Positions 11,846-25,127 are shown, numbered from the stretch's first letter. The stretch is DNA of 64,000 nucleotides from Sipunculus nudus (GCA_026874595.1 CM049321.1:16938479-17002478), one strand, 5' to 3'. Notes: generated by a model from the letters alone, not told the origin. Program-made: numbers and translations.

Positions 11846-12193
11846 GGCCAAAAAAATAAAAGGTATGGTTCTCAGGCACCGCCCGCGTCACTTTGAAACC
11901 CCCTCATCAATTTTTTTTATTTTGATTTTCAATAGAAACTTACCAATTTTGAGCTCCAGTCGCTCGGACATTTCTTTCAATAAGATAAAATCATAAGATT
12001 TTGATAACATTCCCTTTGTTTTGTAGTGCTTTAACTTGTTTAGCAAAATAAATCTGTTATTATCATGCTTTTCCCTTATAATTTGACATTTTTATCGAAA
12101 CATACCAAAAAATAAAAAATTAAAAAACCGCCCGCCCGCCTCGATTTCTGAAAAAAAGTGCCCGAGAACCGATCCTTATTTTTTTCTTTGGCC
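11846..12193 (+). mobile_element. Inverted-repeat element, GGCC family, copy 1 (fullest)
   Basis: This 348-bp element has imperfect inverted ends of about 34 bases. The left end reads GGCCAAAAAAATAAAAGG then GGTTCTCAGGCAC. The right end, complemented, reads GGCCAAAGAAAAAAATAAGG then GGTTCTCGGGCAC. It encodes no protein. Related copies lie at 36975-37175, 39180-39480 (inverted) and 51691-51908 (inverted, truncated). Flanks of the four copies resemble decayed TTAA or TA targets, but I cannot define the duplication exactly. Confidence 0.85.
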
Positions 12194-14170
12194 GTAAAAA
12201 AACTTTTCAAATCGTACAAATAAATTTAACATTCATATCCCATTAATGGGAATTTTTACATTTATATCCCCAAAATGAGAATTTTGCCATGATGCCCCGC
12301 GTTTTCTGAAACTGCTGGGGGTATACTGTAAAATACTTTTTTTAATCGAATAACAAAAATTAATTTTAATATTTTAAAACACAGATAAAGTCTAACAGTG
12401 TTTGAAAAGAGTCTAATAAGCCAAAATGTAGCGTTTTCTTTCAGTAGTAAAAAATTATGTACCATATAAAACAATAAATGCTTATACATGTTCATGACAG
12501 AGTTGTGACAGTTAATTTGCTCGGTATTATTTCGTGGTGCCAACTATAGACCACAGTGATTTTGAAAGATATTTGCACACATAACTGACGTTTCCGAATA
12601 AAATACCACAGCTCCTAGCGGTTGCATCCGCTTTTGAAATTGAAAGCCACATGTTTGAAAAAAGTCCACACTAAGGTTAACACAAACAACGCTTATACCA
12701 ATATTTATTAGTTTAAACTACACAGGATTTTAATTTAATCACCGCATTGTATGCTTCCCGAAAACAGGTTTTAATTAAGTTATTTATTTAATTTAGTCAA
12801 ATATTTATGCCAATATATCTGGGTATCACTTCTAGTGATTAATCGACGATTGCAAACAACTAACCCCGATAGGAGCTGCATTGAAGTTTTGCTTTTAATC
12901 ATCACAATACACGCAGAAATTTCTGTTGCTGTGTATTAACTTCTTTGAAAACGTTGAAGAAAACGGACTTGGGTTTAATTATATCAGGTCTGCTTTCCTG
13001 CACAGTTCATTATTCCCAATTGCCTTGACATTTGACACAAATGTTTAGGCTTTTCATTAGTTGCTTTTCCAAAATCAAATGCATTTAAGACTCGCTTTGA
13101 AAAGCTATGGTTACAGGTCCTTTACGAAATGAGTTTTCGGAGTTCTTTTGTGAAAGATAAAAACCGCTGTTTATATAATTTTTTTGTTGAATGGTTAATC
13201 TACAGTTAGTTTGATCCCGCGCTGATTTATTATTTACATATTATGGATAGTTAAAAACTACAAAGATGAATTATTAATATAAAGAAAGCATGTTTTACGG
13301 TTTTCTAATTTAGGCAATGTAAAAACGGTCGGCATCGTTGCCATTTACGACTAAAAAGGAGCGAGTTTGTTCTTTGTTACTTAAAAAGTTACTTTAGGGT
13401 AGAGTTGTTACATGGTTAATTCCATGGGAAGTATTAATGCACGGCACGGTTACAAAGTATGGTAACCTGAAAACATGCTATTTCTTTGAACTTGATCATC
13501 ATAATCTTCATGCAGATCACATTGATTACACAGCGCGTAGGTAACGTGTTTTATCGGCAAAATCATAATGACCGACCTGTTCAATCGTAACGTTTCTGGG
13601 AAAATTACAAGTTAAAAAACCACAATCTCATGATTAACAGTAGTTATTTTTTACCAATACATTTATATGTAACTACTTTTCTGCAAGCAGTACACCGGTC
13701 TACCTGATGTTAATCAGGGTTTGAATCAGGTCACGGGAAGACAAATAACCCATCGATCTTTCAGATGAAAATCAGCTCAGACCCCGTTTAGGCCAAGCCT
13801 CTTCTCACAACACAGCACTAATGTTTGTTTGGAACTGTGTTTACTTACATAGGCGAATTAACAGAGGCGCAGAAAACGCACAGCGCCTCTTTTTTTCCAC
13901 TTAAAATATGGGGAATATGTATATATATGAATGTATATAGGAATATATATGCTTAATAGCGAAAAGCAGTGCCTGTTTTTTTTTTGTTACGTCTCGCACG
14001 GTATCTTCCCTGTATAAAGTCCTCTAGCACTTCCGTCACACTACCCGAGCCAGCAAACTCGGCCTCAGTTTTCATAGATACTTAACCCGCCCCTGAATCA
14101 CATGATGAGTATTTCAATGTGGTCCTCACTAATTAAAGTCCACCAAGCATCCTCTTAACAGAATGTTGAT
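12194..14170. other. Long non-coding stretch, nothing recognised
   Basis: AT-rich, with one chance frame (12262-12543, minus) and no domain, repeat family or RNA gene that I can identify. Confidence 0.5.
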
Positions 14171-14535
14171 GTAGATAACCTGATATGTGATATAAAGAAT
14201 GTTATACACTTAATGTAGATAACACATATGGTCTGTGATGTAGAGAATGTTCTACACTTCTACAATTACTGTAGATACAATATATTATCTGTGACATTAA
14301 AAAAATGTTCTATACTTTATATAGATAACACATATGATCTGTGATATAAAAAGATGTTCTACATTTATTGTAGATAACACATATGATCTGTGATATAAAG
14401 AATGTTCTACTCTTAATGCAGATAACACATATGGTCTGTAATATGAAGAATGTTCTACACTTTATGTAGATAACACACATGGTCTGTGATATAAAAGATG
14501 TTCTACACTAAATGTAGATGACACATATGATTTTG
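14171..14535. repeat. 48-bp minisatellite, about 7.5 copies
   Basis: Units begin GTAGATAACACATATG and end in GTTCTACACTTTAT or similar, repeating every 48-56 bases. Variants are single-base changes and small insertions; the second unit is longest. Within each junction, CTACA and TGTAG flank a short A/T core, so every unit boundary could form a small hairpin. No reading frame runs through the array. Confidence 0.92.
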
Positions 14536-16678
14536 TTACATTCCGCTTTTCAAAGCCTACTAAACATGTCAAAACATACAGTGAATACGTTTTGAGGGAG
14601 AAAAATCAAGCATTTTTATAAATTTGGAAAGTATCACCTTTTAAAACAGAAACTTTTTTTATGAGGATCCTAGAAAGTCTCGAAAGGAAATACATTTTAA
14701 TAAAAACTTCCGGTCTACTTCCAGTACCTGTCATTAAAGCGTCATTTCATGAATAGGCAACCACAGAATATTCGTGCTTTTCACTTAATATCGGCAATTT
14801 TCTTGCTAAACACAAAGCTTTCCCTTGCAAATAGTTTGGATAAGGTAATAGTGACAGGCTAAGCTGGGCATATTTTGTTTGCCTCAGGCAGTTTGTAATC
14901 CTGATTAGGTGCCACATTTTTCTGTCATAGGCCCGAGAACAGGAGAAGATTGAATCTACATGAACACTTTAGATCCGTCTTGAGAAAATCTAGTTTGTTT
15001 TTTTTGGCACAGAGTTCCCGCTGTAGTTGTTGGGGCAAGTTAAATTCGCATTCAAGTACCTTTGCATGTAGGAATCAATTTAAGGTTTTGTAACGTACGT
15101 TTCTATAGAGATGAATCTCGAAAGAAAGAAATCGGGTGCCATTTTGAGAACGAATATAAAACACTTGAGACACACAGTGTCCTGAAAGAGAAAATACAAT
15201 TTGAAACTTAAACTCGAGGGAATATATGGGAGAAAAACAAGACCGTCATTCAAGCGAACGATTTTACCATGATCGCCTAGAATTATCCAAAATATCTAAA
15301 ATGTGTCTTTTTAGTTTTTGCATAAGAATAGGCCTGACAGACTTACAATTACATACAGAGAGTTTGCAAGCCATGTTATTCACGGTACGTATATATTAAT
15401 GTGAAATAAATCTGTATCAAGAACTCAAAAGCGAAAAAGGCATGTATGCTGGGGCGGGTCTTCTATCGAACAGACGCAATGGTTTTGAGTGTCTATAACT
15501 CATAGTCCATTATATTCTAAGTACCATCTATCTCGCTACTATAGGCTAGGCAGACGGGTAGCCATTAGGTTGAGATGGTGTCGGTAATTCGACCAACCAC
15601 AGTTCATAAAAGCTTGACAATCCGTCAGTGAACATTGGATGGAGCCGACAGCTGTGCCGACACTTCTTCCGTTAAAACGAGTGCCCGGTGGAGCGGACTG
15701 TTCCACAAATCTCACTTCACATATTCACGACGACCCGCCAAAGTAAAAAGGCCTTTGACAGGTCTTTCCCCCCGGAAAATGGCCAAGTTTGATGTATTCT
15801 AAAATATAAAGCGGTGGCTACAAAAGATATATTTATGCAATATTGCTGAAGCTATAGTGTACATTGATGGTGCAAGACCAGGGTATTTTTAGACTAGCCT
15901 GAATTGTTAGGTTCCTGATCTTTTTTTTTCTTGGGCCATTCCAGTAGTCACAAAAGGATTTATAGTTAACTCTCAGTCCCTGTCTCGGGAGATATCTGGT
16001 ATTTCAATCAGGTTGAGTGGTAAGGCGTTAAGGTAAAATATTAACCGGTGCTACTGAAAGGTGAAAATAATGTGAACATGCTATGTCATCTATTAGAAAA
16101 AAATGTTATCGATTTAAATAAGAAATATGGTTCCTCTTGTAAACAAGGAAAGAGATGGGTAAATATAAACCGGTAAGACAGAGTGGAGAGAAAGGAATAT
16201 AAAAATATTCAAGATTTTAACAACAGAGACAGTGAAAAAGCTGATGTACTTAATGTCCAGACTAATCCTATTATCAAATTTAATAAATATTACATCTTTA
16301 AATGGCAAACGAAAAGCTGTTTAGACATGATGAATGAAGTATTTACATCATTTAAGTCGGGAGATTTCAATTTACTGACAAAGCAGTGGCCTGCCTAGCC
16401 TCAATACCGCCGGGGCGGTCTGAGAAATTGCCGCCACTCTTACAAAATATAACAACATATAAAAACATATAAGGTCAAATGTCCTTGTTATAAGCTTTCA
16501 GTTGCCAGCAACTCAGTTATATGGATGAATTTATAAGCAGGGAATTTCTTCACCACTCATTAAAGAGCAGTCATCTCTTTGCTAATGTAAATAAAAAATC
16601 GCTTTAACTTCAAACGAGTATATTTCACTAAGAAGTTCACAGGAAAGAATAAACTGTAACTAGAAAAAATACACTGCA
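14536..16678. other. Long non-coding stretch, nothing recognised
   Basis: No element ends, tandem repeats or credible coding sequence. A short frame at 16114-16398 on either strand looks like chance. Confidence 0.5.
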
Positions 16679-16740
16679 AGATACACATAAAATGTAAATT
16701 TATGTGTATCTGCACATAAAATGTAATTTTATGTGTATCT
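16679..16740. repeat. Nested short palindromes sharing one arm sequence
   Basis: AGATACACATAAA (16679-16691) and its exact complement TTTATGTGTATCT (16699-16711) form a 13-bp-arm hairpin with a 7-base loop. A second palindrome follows at once: CACATAAAAT (16713-16722) against ATTTTATGTG (16726-16735). The block looks like a partial duplication of a hairpin. Confidence 0.8.
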
Positions 16741-19259
16741 TTTAATTTTTCATGTAAACACTGAATTTGATTAGCTTGAACGCAACATGGAAAAACACTT
16801 CATTTGGTGAGGGTATTTTTTTTTCAATTCTAAAAGGATCTTTTATAAATCCTCCTCTTGTTATTGCATATGACAGCAACTAGACCTAATAGAGCGCTAT
16901 GATATGCATGGTACTGCAACAACAAGGCACTTATTCTTAAGTCTTCATTCAAAACGCGGGATTCCATGAGTTATATGGAGGCAGGGCATGTTTAATGTTT
17001 TAAGATAAAAAAATTCAATGTTTGGATAAACTGTGACTTGTATGTTTATAGTCCGTTCCAGCACCCCTGTCCACCTGATTTTACGCGATTATGTTTTTGC
17101 GAATCTAAGAACGCAACATTACCTTAGGGCAGAAAGAGCAAAAAGCGTAATTTACTATTATGGAAATAATAGCCTACCTTATGTCATTTTCCTTTAAACA
17201 ATTAAAAATCATTTTATGAGTAACTAGTCTAGTCTGTAGCGACATCTTGCCACTAATCTGTGAAATGGGTATATCAGGGAATAGTGATGACGTCATAATA
17301 GATGTTATGTACTAAAGAGGCACCAACATTCACGGGACAAATAATCAAGAGCTGCCGGCCCCTATTTACAGCGAGATTTGTATTCTCCGCGTGCACGCGC
17401 TTCAATGTTACGTCACATTACTTTATATCCACATCCAAAGAGGATAAACAATGACCACTTATTAGGGACGCCATGAACGACGTATATATATATGATACAT
17501 GTCAATCAGTCCGTAAAGTAAATAATATTTATATCGTGAATAGGTAAGATAAAAAAAAATACGCTTTTGCAAATTGATTCCATTGGTACAAATTTTGTTT
17601 GGCAAGTTTGTCTTATGTAGAGGTAATCGCGAAAAATTAGGTGGACAGGGGGTGTGGAAGGGACTATAAAAACAATAATAACTTAATTTTAAAAGCATGC
17701 TTTAATTCAAGGCTACATCAATTTAATTTTAGAATCAGTGATAATGTCTCTGCACTTTGCGAGGTTTTATATATGAATTAATGATTATTTGTTATAAACT
17801 ATTTGAATAAATTTCATATTGACTTGAAATAATTTGTCACAACATACAGCAACCGGCTTCAGGTTGTGAATCGTTAAATAGTTAATAAAAGTACAGGGAA
17901 ATATTTCTTTATTTCAATTTTTGAAAGTAACACTGATACTTGATACGTATATATTGGTCGTGTGACACAGCTCCCGGGGTGATTTATCCTGCCGGACAAT
18001 TATAATATTAATTTTTTAAATATATTTTAATTCTTTTAATATCTGAAATGCAATCTTAAAAAATAACTCCTCCATAGGTATCCTGAATCAAGGAAAAGGG
18101 CTTTTCAGGTTGTTTGAGATTGTTTAAATATCATGAAATTTTGAGGAATTCAAGAGTTCAAGAGTAGAAATTCTTTATACATATATATTCCAAGGAAAGA
18201 GCAACGTAATTCTTAATATTTTCCGCAGAATGTGAAAGAGAGTTACCCCCCCCCCCCTACACACCCTACAGGGTTTTCCCTGGTTAGTGCCCCTAGGGAT
18301 TTCTGTATAGATGGCCCTGAAATGCATGCCTTTGCATGGCTGGTCAGATTTTCGATGGCGTGCTGACATTGCAAGACCGTTGACCCAATAAAGAATAACA
18401 ACAGATCTGTATTTCTTCTTGAGTAGCCTGCCTGAATAGAAATCTTTTGTTAATCTTTTGGTTGGTTCCACTGCCCAGTTTCTAAATCCTAAAATGCTTC
18501 AAATGGGACACACAGCCAAAAAAAACACCCATTTAAATTTTCTCACAATCTTGGAAAAAAAGCAAATTTGATTTTTTAAGGGACTCCCCATGCCACTTCA
18601 TAATACTAATTCCCCAAAATGCTGTCCCTCCCCCCACCCAAATGTGCAACCTCTGCTATCACCTCTTTCATTTCGTGAGGAAATGTCTCATTTCCAAACG
18701 GGGATAAGGAGATACCGAATAATTCATTTCTTATTTATGCCTTATGGCTTGCCCAGTATCTGAACGCAAGTTCAAGGAATCCTTGACACAAAACATATTT
18801 GAACGCCTGTCCACATGGAGGTCAGAAAAGGTGTCCAAATCCATTTTATTTTCCTTGTGTAGAAAATTGCTTCTTCAGTCGTTCAGGACCGAGTGAACCC
18901 TGGGTACAGCCTCGGGAAACACTGCACTGTGTATTCTTAAATAAACCTTGAGGGACCGTGTTTCCTAGCTAGGATGTCTAGCCCTTCATTATTAACGATT
19001 TTAACTCCGCCATTGACGGAATATGATGTTCTCACTGTATATAGTTTGTTGGCAATCTTACTAAACCAAAAGTTGCAGATTTTTTTTCCAAATGATTCCT
19101 GTTAATAAAGAGGGTTAAATAAAACCAACAGAACATGATGCTTTTAAATGCAGGAGAAAGTCTGGACCGCCGTGTTTGATTTTAAAAGATTATGTACCAT
19201 TGTGAAAGGCGATAATTTTAGTTGAATGGGATGTTAAAACTACATGTATTTAATAGCCG
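16741..19259. other. Long non-coding stretch with a C12 run
   Basis: Mostly AT-rich sequence. A C12 run sits at 18246-18257. The 98-codon minus-strand frame across it (18175-18471) has no recognisable domain. A perfect 6-bp-arm GC hairpin (ACCGCC, GG, GGCGGT) lies just to the left at 16407-16420. Confidence 0.45.
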
Positions 19260-19345
19260 TACGATCGCTGAAACCCTCCCTGCCAGGCCAGCGATAAAGA
19301 GGGGCTGGCTATAAGGTGTACGACCTTGGTAATAAGGTCAAAAAA
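19260..19345. repeat. Dispersed repeat with a short hairpin, copy 1
   Basis: This resembles 47600-47680. Shared landmarks are a CCCTCC stretch, GGCTAT, GGTGTACGA and a hairpin. Here the hairpin is GACCTT...AAGGTC (19322-19339). The other copy has GATCTT...AAGATC, so one pair changed on both sides and pairing is kept. Confidence 0.55.
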
Positions 19346-21894
19346 TAAATATCAGGTGCATAATTGTGATCTGGATATTATGCCAAAATTTCAGCTTTTG
19401 AAAATCAGCTATTTTGAGCTTTAGCGAAAACATAAACCACAGGAGAAGGAAACAAATGAAACCGATGGTTTTCCACTCTGGGGGTACCTAAGTGAGTAAA
19501 AATACCCAAATATGAATATAGATATATACCCATCAACCCATACAAGCCTGCCCGTCTAGGCGGGGAAGGGAGGCTGCATAACATAAGGGATATTACAATA
19601 TAATACATGCTTTGTATCTGTTAACGTATCTGTGTCACTGAGGTCTGTGTCTTCAATCGTGTATATAAGCGTGCCCTTTGTATAGTATGTGGTCCTTTGT
19701 CTCCTGAGCATGGCTGTCGGTTTCCCGGACACAAAACATATTGGTCAGCGAGACCTGAGGGAGCATAGGGTGACAAAAAGTGTCAAAATCTCTAGCGCTA
19801 TAGGTTTTGGGAATCGATGGCTGCTTTCCCATTTCATTCACACGGAACAAGCACTGCCAAAGTACGGGATTATAGATTACAGAGAGGTTTGCATGACCAA
19901 ATAAAGCGATTTCAGATTATCCCTTGGTTAGTTGAAATGGATTTCTGTTAATCCAACTGAAAACCCAAGGTTCTCATATATTCCCTAAAAAAAGTTTCTT
20001 TATGATTATTAATGTTTTAAAAACAAAAATTATTGTAATATTGTTTTTCATTTGTTTTTCTCCAATCTCATTGAATCTTCAAATATATTATACTTGTATG
20101 TAATAATTAATATTTTATTAATATATATTAATATTAAGGATAAACTTATGTTCAAGACATACAAATGTCTGTCAAGTTTTATTTCTGTTCAGTTTAATCC
20201 AACCCCGATAAACATTGTTCTTAACATCGATCAAGAACTCGGTATAGTAGAGAAAAATCACAGTGGCATTGGCCTCGCTTGAGAATGGATTTTATTCGTC
20301 TTTGATTTCAGGAACTATTTTAATTGAACTGAATTGTTCTAATTAGAACCTGACATACACCGGCTCCTAAATGTAGTTTATCTCATATCCACTTTATCGC
20401 TGAAAGAATCGCACGTACATGTAGTAGCAATCCCCCCCCCCTTTTCATGTTTTCTTAATACTATACAGTATATACCTTTAACTGGTCCAACATATTTAAG
20501 GACTTAAGACGACTTGTCATATATGTGGGATGAGATATGCTTTTAAGCGGGTTTTCTTTTAAACGGGTTAAACCGGCTCTTTTAATTGCGCAGGTGGGCC
20601 ACCGAGTAAGACATCGATCTGTTTAGGCACAGTCCATATTAACACATAGACCATTTGGTGTTAGCTCGTCAAACTCCTATTAACTCGAACAGATTTGTAC
20701 TTTAGAAATCTTACAAGGTATGTTTAAACAGCTCGCCGTGTATAGTAAAAACACCCTATCCCCGCAAGCTTGTTGAAAAGTCGTGTAAACTCGTTAGCGC
20801 CTCTAACACTTTTTGCAGCCGACTTTTTAGCGGATGCATTAATTAAATTAAATCTTTGATCACAAATTCCGTAAAAATATATTACATTTATTTTTTATAA
20901 TAAGCCTAGTTTTTGTTTATGATTTGCACTTGGTTATAATTTTGGTTATATATTTACTGGCTAGACAATAATAAACATCAAACCTCTCACCATGCTGTGA
21001 GTTTGTAAGCAAATGGAACCATAACACCTTGGCATGGGAAAAACTTCATTTGAAGTACGATTATCCAACTAATCTTATTACTTCAACATTATTACTGTGT
21101 TTGGTCTGATAACAATAAAAAAAATCAGCAATCTGTTTTTCTGTCAATCCAACTAGGGTTAAGATAATATTCATATTCGACCGAATTGACGTTTCTGCCG
21201 CCTATTACGAAAAAAGATTTAAAAGAAACCCCACATGAACAAGTTCAAGAACTAGAAATCCTACAAGTTTACAATTAGCACGCACACCGATGATTACCTT
21301 TAAATCCAAAGTAGGCCAACACTTGTAACTCATTCAAAACCAATCCAAGCCATCAAGAGATCATATTCGTGGCAGATAGCTTTGGTTGAGTAAGGTTTCC
21401 CTCCGGAGTAATCCGAAACTGTCAAGTTAACAAGGACGACTGTCATCTATAACCCACACAACTGCGGTACGTTTTACCAACCGAAGCCTTGGAAGGCTGG
21501 ACTGCTCTGTGTCCCGGGATCCGAGGGCCCACCGCTGCAGCAAAGAACATTACATATTTATGTAGCACCCGTGTATCCCGACAGAGATATATTGATCGGT
21601 TCCCCGTTTTACTCTGACCGCACCGTCAGAATAATTGCCAAATGGATTGCTGAGGCCTCCTGGCGTGCTCCGTTGCCATTTCCTCCAACCACACTATCCC
21701 ATTAAGAACTATTAACCACTTGTGAACTTCAAATGCTTAATAAATAAAGACACACATGCACACACAGATATATATACATCATTTATTTTTTAGGACTTGA
21801 TTGTCTGTTTTTTGTATGAAATATTTATAATAAAGTCGAGGATATATAATGTGCATAGTAGGAATGATCTTTTAAAGTTACATTTGCCTGCTTG

Positions 21895-21897
<3 letters not shown>
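19346..21897. other. Long non-coding stretch with a C10 run
   Basis: No credible gene. A C10 run lies at 20432-20441. Short frames at 19405-20282 have no domain that I recognise. Confidence 0.45.
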
Positions 21898-21945
<48 letters not shown>

Positions 21946-21961
21946 TTGTGTGTGTGTGTGA
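21898..21961. repeat. (TA)n followed by (TG)n microsatellite
   Basis: About 13 TA units change abruptly to about 17 imperfect TG units. Confidence 0.95.
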
Positions 21962-22317
21962 GAGGGAGATAAGTTACTATGTAATCAGTTGATTAGAAAC
22001 TGAGACGCGGTTTAAACAAAAAATGTATAACTTTTACCAACGGACATACGTATTTGTTATTACATATCAATAACTTCCCTGTATTTGATCCATTCTGTAC
22101 AACCAAACTTCTCTGCTTGAAAACTAAAACATATTTTGTTGTTGAATGTGTATGTTAATTAATCCCATTCGAATATTTGATTCAGGTAAGTAATTATTTT
22201 GAATTTGATGAAACTCATCAGTTATCTCTGTTAATAAATAAGATTTAGTTTGTAGCTTGAGCTTGGGAGCTCATATATGAACAATTTGTAAGAAAAAAAA
22301 ACAGATCATAAAAACAT

Positions 22318-23005
22318 TGTGTTGTTTGAAGTGAGAGTGTATTACATGTATTTGTTTATAATGCGTAGGCATTCTGATTCGTGTCTGGCGCTAGCCTTGT
22401 TCGTTGCTATGGGAGACCCGCCAATTTGGCTCTGGCTTGCGTGTGAAGTGTGAAACGTGGAGACACAGCGTTCTTTGTGTTCTAGATAGTTCAGGTCTGT
22501 TCAGGCGCTATGGGCGCACGTGTATTGTTGTTCTTTGGAATGTTCGTGAATATGAAAGTTTCTGGGCTTCTATAAAGCTATAAATAGGGTCTGTGTTTAG
22601 AGTCGGCAGAGAGAGTAAAATACCAGCGGACAAGGAAAAGTGATTTTTTTTACCTTGCCGATAATTGCAGAAATTACAGATCTTCAACGGATTTTTCATA
22701 GACTGTATTGTCTTCAGTTTGCCTTAGAGATTATTACCTGAAATTAATTTTTGGATTACAACAGATTTGTTACGCGATTAAATCGGACTTTTCTCTGAGA
22801 AGCTTTACATGGACTGTTCATCAGGAATATCTGTGATAAAGGAATCTTGTTGAGCTGTGACAGTGGTGGTATCCGGAAATCAAAGCCTAGCATCCGGACA
22901 CTCTGGTACTGTACATTTTTTTATTGTTATACTGTGTAATTGTATTGGTTTAGTGTATTGTAATGTTAGGATTGTTTTAAGAATAAATTAAAATTATTAT
23001 TCACA
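22318..23005 (+). promoter_or_regulatory. TATA-bearing block, possible solo LTR or promoter
   Basis: Two TATA-like boxes lie close together (TATAAAG at 22571-22577, TATAAATA at 22579-22586), with GC-richer sequence upstream and AATAAA at 22982-22987 downstream. The block could start with TGTG (22318) and end with CACA (23002-23005), as an LTR does. I find no target-site duplication, no primer-binding site and no second copy. A plain host promoter is an equally good reading. Confidence 0.3.
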
Positions 23006-23515
23006 AAAAAAACACTCATTTCTTTATACATACCCCTGGACATTTCACGCTGCCTAGTGTTTCGGAATCTATTTTTTTTTATCTCCGTAACAAAATTTGT
23101 GCTCGTCACGATTACGTGATTGTTGTTATTAGGTTTCGTAACAGGGGTCATTTTTTTTTTATTTTTACATAACACGGAGTTCAATATCCGTATATATATA
23201 TATAACATTCTGATATGAGATATCCAGCAGTAAAATATTTGTAATCACATTAAAACAAAAGAAAATTTAAACTATTTTTATTCCTTTAATATGAATTTAA
23301 AAAAAATGAAGAATTTGAAATCGTTGAGACTCAGTGTATAATTTTCTATATCCAATTTTCCTGTGGTGGAAAATTGAGTATCGTAAGACACGTCCTTACA
23401 TGTGAATCTTCAAATCAGACATTTTAAAAAGAACAAAACTGTAAGAACTTTAATTACAAGGACTTTTTCTAATAGCAATATATTGTTCTTCCGGAGAACA
23501 TGCAATACTATTTAA

Positions 23516-23852
23516 AGCTGCCCTTTCAACTACCTTTTGAAAAAAAAAACATTATATGATTTCTGGCTTCATATGTGATTTTAATAGTAATCTAAGGGTA
23601 ATTCTGGTTTTGAAAAATTCTCATAACACCTCCACGAAGGATGTATGAACTTGTTTAACAACAACGTGTTTGTAAACACAGCGATATTGACAAAAGGGGA
23701 AAAACATGTAACCTAATATGGTAAGTTGCAAATATGCGGAGGTAGAAAGATCACCTGTTGCAAAACGCCATTTGCAAAGCTCTGGCTCATCTGACTTGCC
23801 ACAAGAATCCTTATCGAATTTGTTTTGAGTATTTCAGAGCCCCCCCCCCCAA

Positions 23853-23913
<61 letters not shown>

Positions 23914-24058
23914 CATGTAGATATAAATATAAAAAAATGCAGCCTGATTTCCACGTTTTCTGGCCTACTTTTTTTTATAAAAGCTTCAAGGAATACCTTT
24001 TAATTTAGTAAGGTCAGATATGTGATTTTAGTAAGATCAGATAGGTGATAAGGCCCCT
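23516..24058 (+). mobile_element. TTAA-flanked non-autonomous element (piggyBac-type target), copy A
   Basis: Exact TTAA lies outside both ends (23512-23515 and 24059-24062). The right end complemented begins AGGGGCC, and the left end begins AGCTGCCC. The interior aligns through its length with 46371-46833 (same strand) and with 60769-61187 (opposite strand); for example TTGCAAAACGCCATTTGCAA recurs in complement in the third copy. A C11 run (23840-23850) and an (AT)n tract (23853-23908) have expanded inside this copy at a place where the others read a short CCCC stretch and ATGTTATA. No transposase is encoded. Confidence 0.85.
23840..23908. repeat. C11 run plus (AT)n tract inside the TTAA element
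   Basis: The two simple repeats are separated by only a few bases. They are absent at the equivalent place in both sister copies of the element, so they arose after insertion. Confidence 0.85.
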
Positions 24059-24675
24059 TTAAAGATTCGAGTAAATTGAAAAAAAAAACAATTCTCAAAA
24101 CTGCCAGAGATCATAAATGTACAAATGAGATATACATATTACCACTCAGCTACCAAACATGAGACGCAATAAAATTATCTTGGTTGCATGTGATTATGAT
24201 GTCACACCCTCATGAATATTCAAATAACTTTGTACCCTCGTGTTCAGAAGCACACACGTGTATATGGCTGGTGATTGATGAGGAAGCGTGGGTTCTGAAG
24301 CTCGATGAAGAGACAGGGTCTACGATTCAATTTATACACACCCAGACCTAGTTATTTGACGAGTTCCATTGAGATCCATTGGGAATTTGAAGCTAGATTA
24401 TGTTTGCTTCAGATAACTTTTATCGTCTTAAGTGTATCTCTTACTTTCCTAAGACAGAGAAGATAGACAGACAGAAACGACCGAGAAACTAAAAGTGAAA
24501 AAAAAACCTTGAAGTGACAGAATGAATGATTGCAATAAATCAGCATCGACATAAAAAGCTTTTTAGTAGGTCAATACCACAACGGGAAATGTCATAGTAT
24601 GTGAATGATTTACTAGACATAATAATAATGAACGTACTGAGAGTAAGTTACCATAATTGCTTATTTATTTTGCAA

Positions 24676-24877
24676 GGGCGGATCCAAGATTTAAGTTTGG
24701 GGGGGGGGGGGGGGGTCCAACAAAGGAGCACTAATGAAAACAGTAAAGAAAGGTCCCCAGGGCAGGAAAAGTTGGGATCCATGCCGCAACATCTGGTCTG
24801 AAACCCTTAAAAAAATTTCAGCGAATGAAAAAGGGGGAGTCCAGACCCTCTGGACCCCCCCCCCCCCCCGGATCCGC
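24676..24877. mobile_element. Foldback element with GGATCC ends and G/C-run arms
   Basis: The left end GGGCGGATCC (24676-24685) is matched by GGATCCGC at the right (24870-24877). A G17 run (24699-24715) lies inside the left arm and a C15 run (24855-24869) inside the right arm, so the arms can pair over a long GC stretch. TCCAGACC/CTCTGGA also form a short internal hairpin near the right end. Two short frames through it encode polyglycine or polyproline and are not genes. The similar GAGCGGATCCAG at 55842-55853 may be a lone end of this family. Confidence 0.65.
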
Positions 24878-25127
24878 TTCTATTTTCCATTGTTTCCGGA
24901 GAAAGGACCTTGCGAGATCAGTTCTGTCCTGAAGTCAGGCATTTATTTAAGACAACAAGAGTACGAGAAATTGTCCTAATTTACAAAAGAGCGACCATAT
25001 TATGGAAATAAAACGTAAACCTATCTCCCGGAACCCAAACACCGCCATTTAAACCGCTAACGGTTATTTTTATGTATTTGTTAATCTTGACTAAGGTTTT
25101 ACTGATCATTAAACTAAGAGCCGATAA

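Noticed and set aside
22708-22714. CTGAAGA on the minus strand as a further hammerhead core
   Set aside because: No stem I partner and no correctly spaced GAA with stem III downstream.
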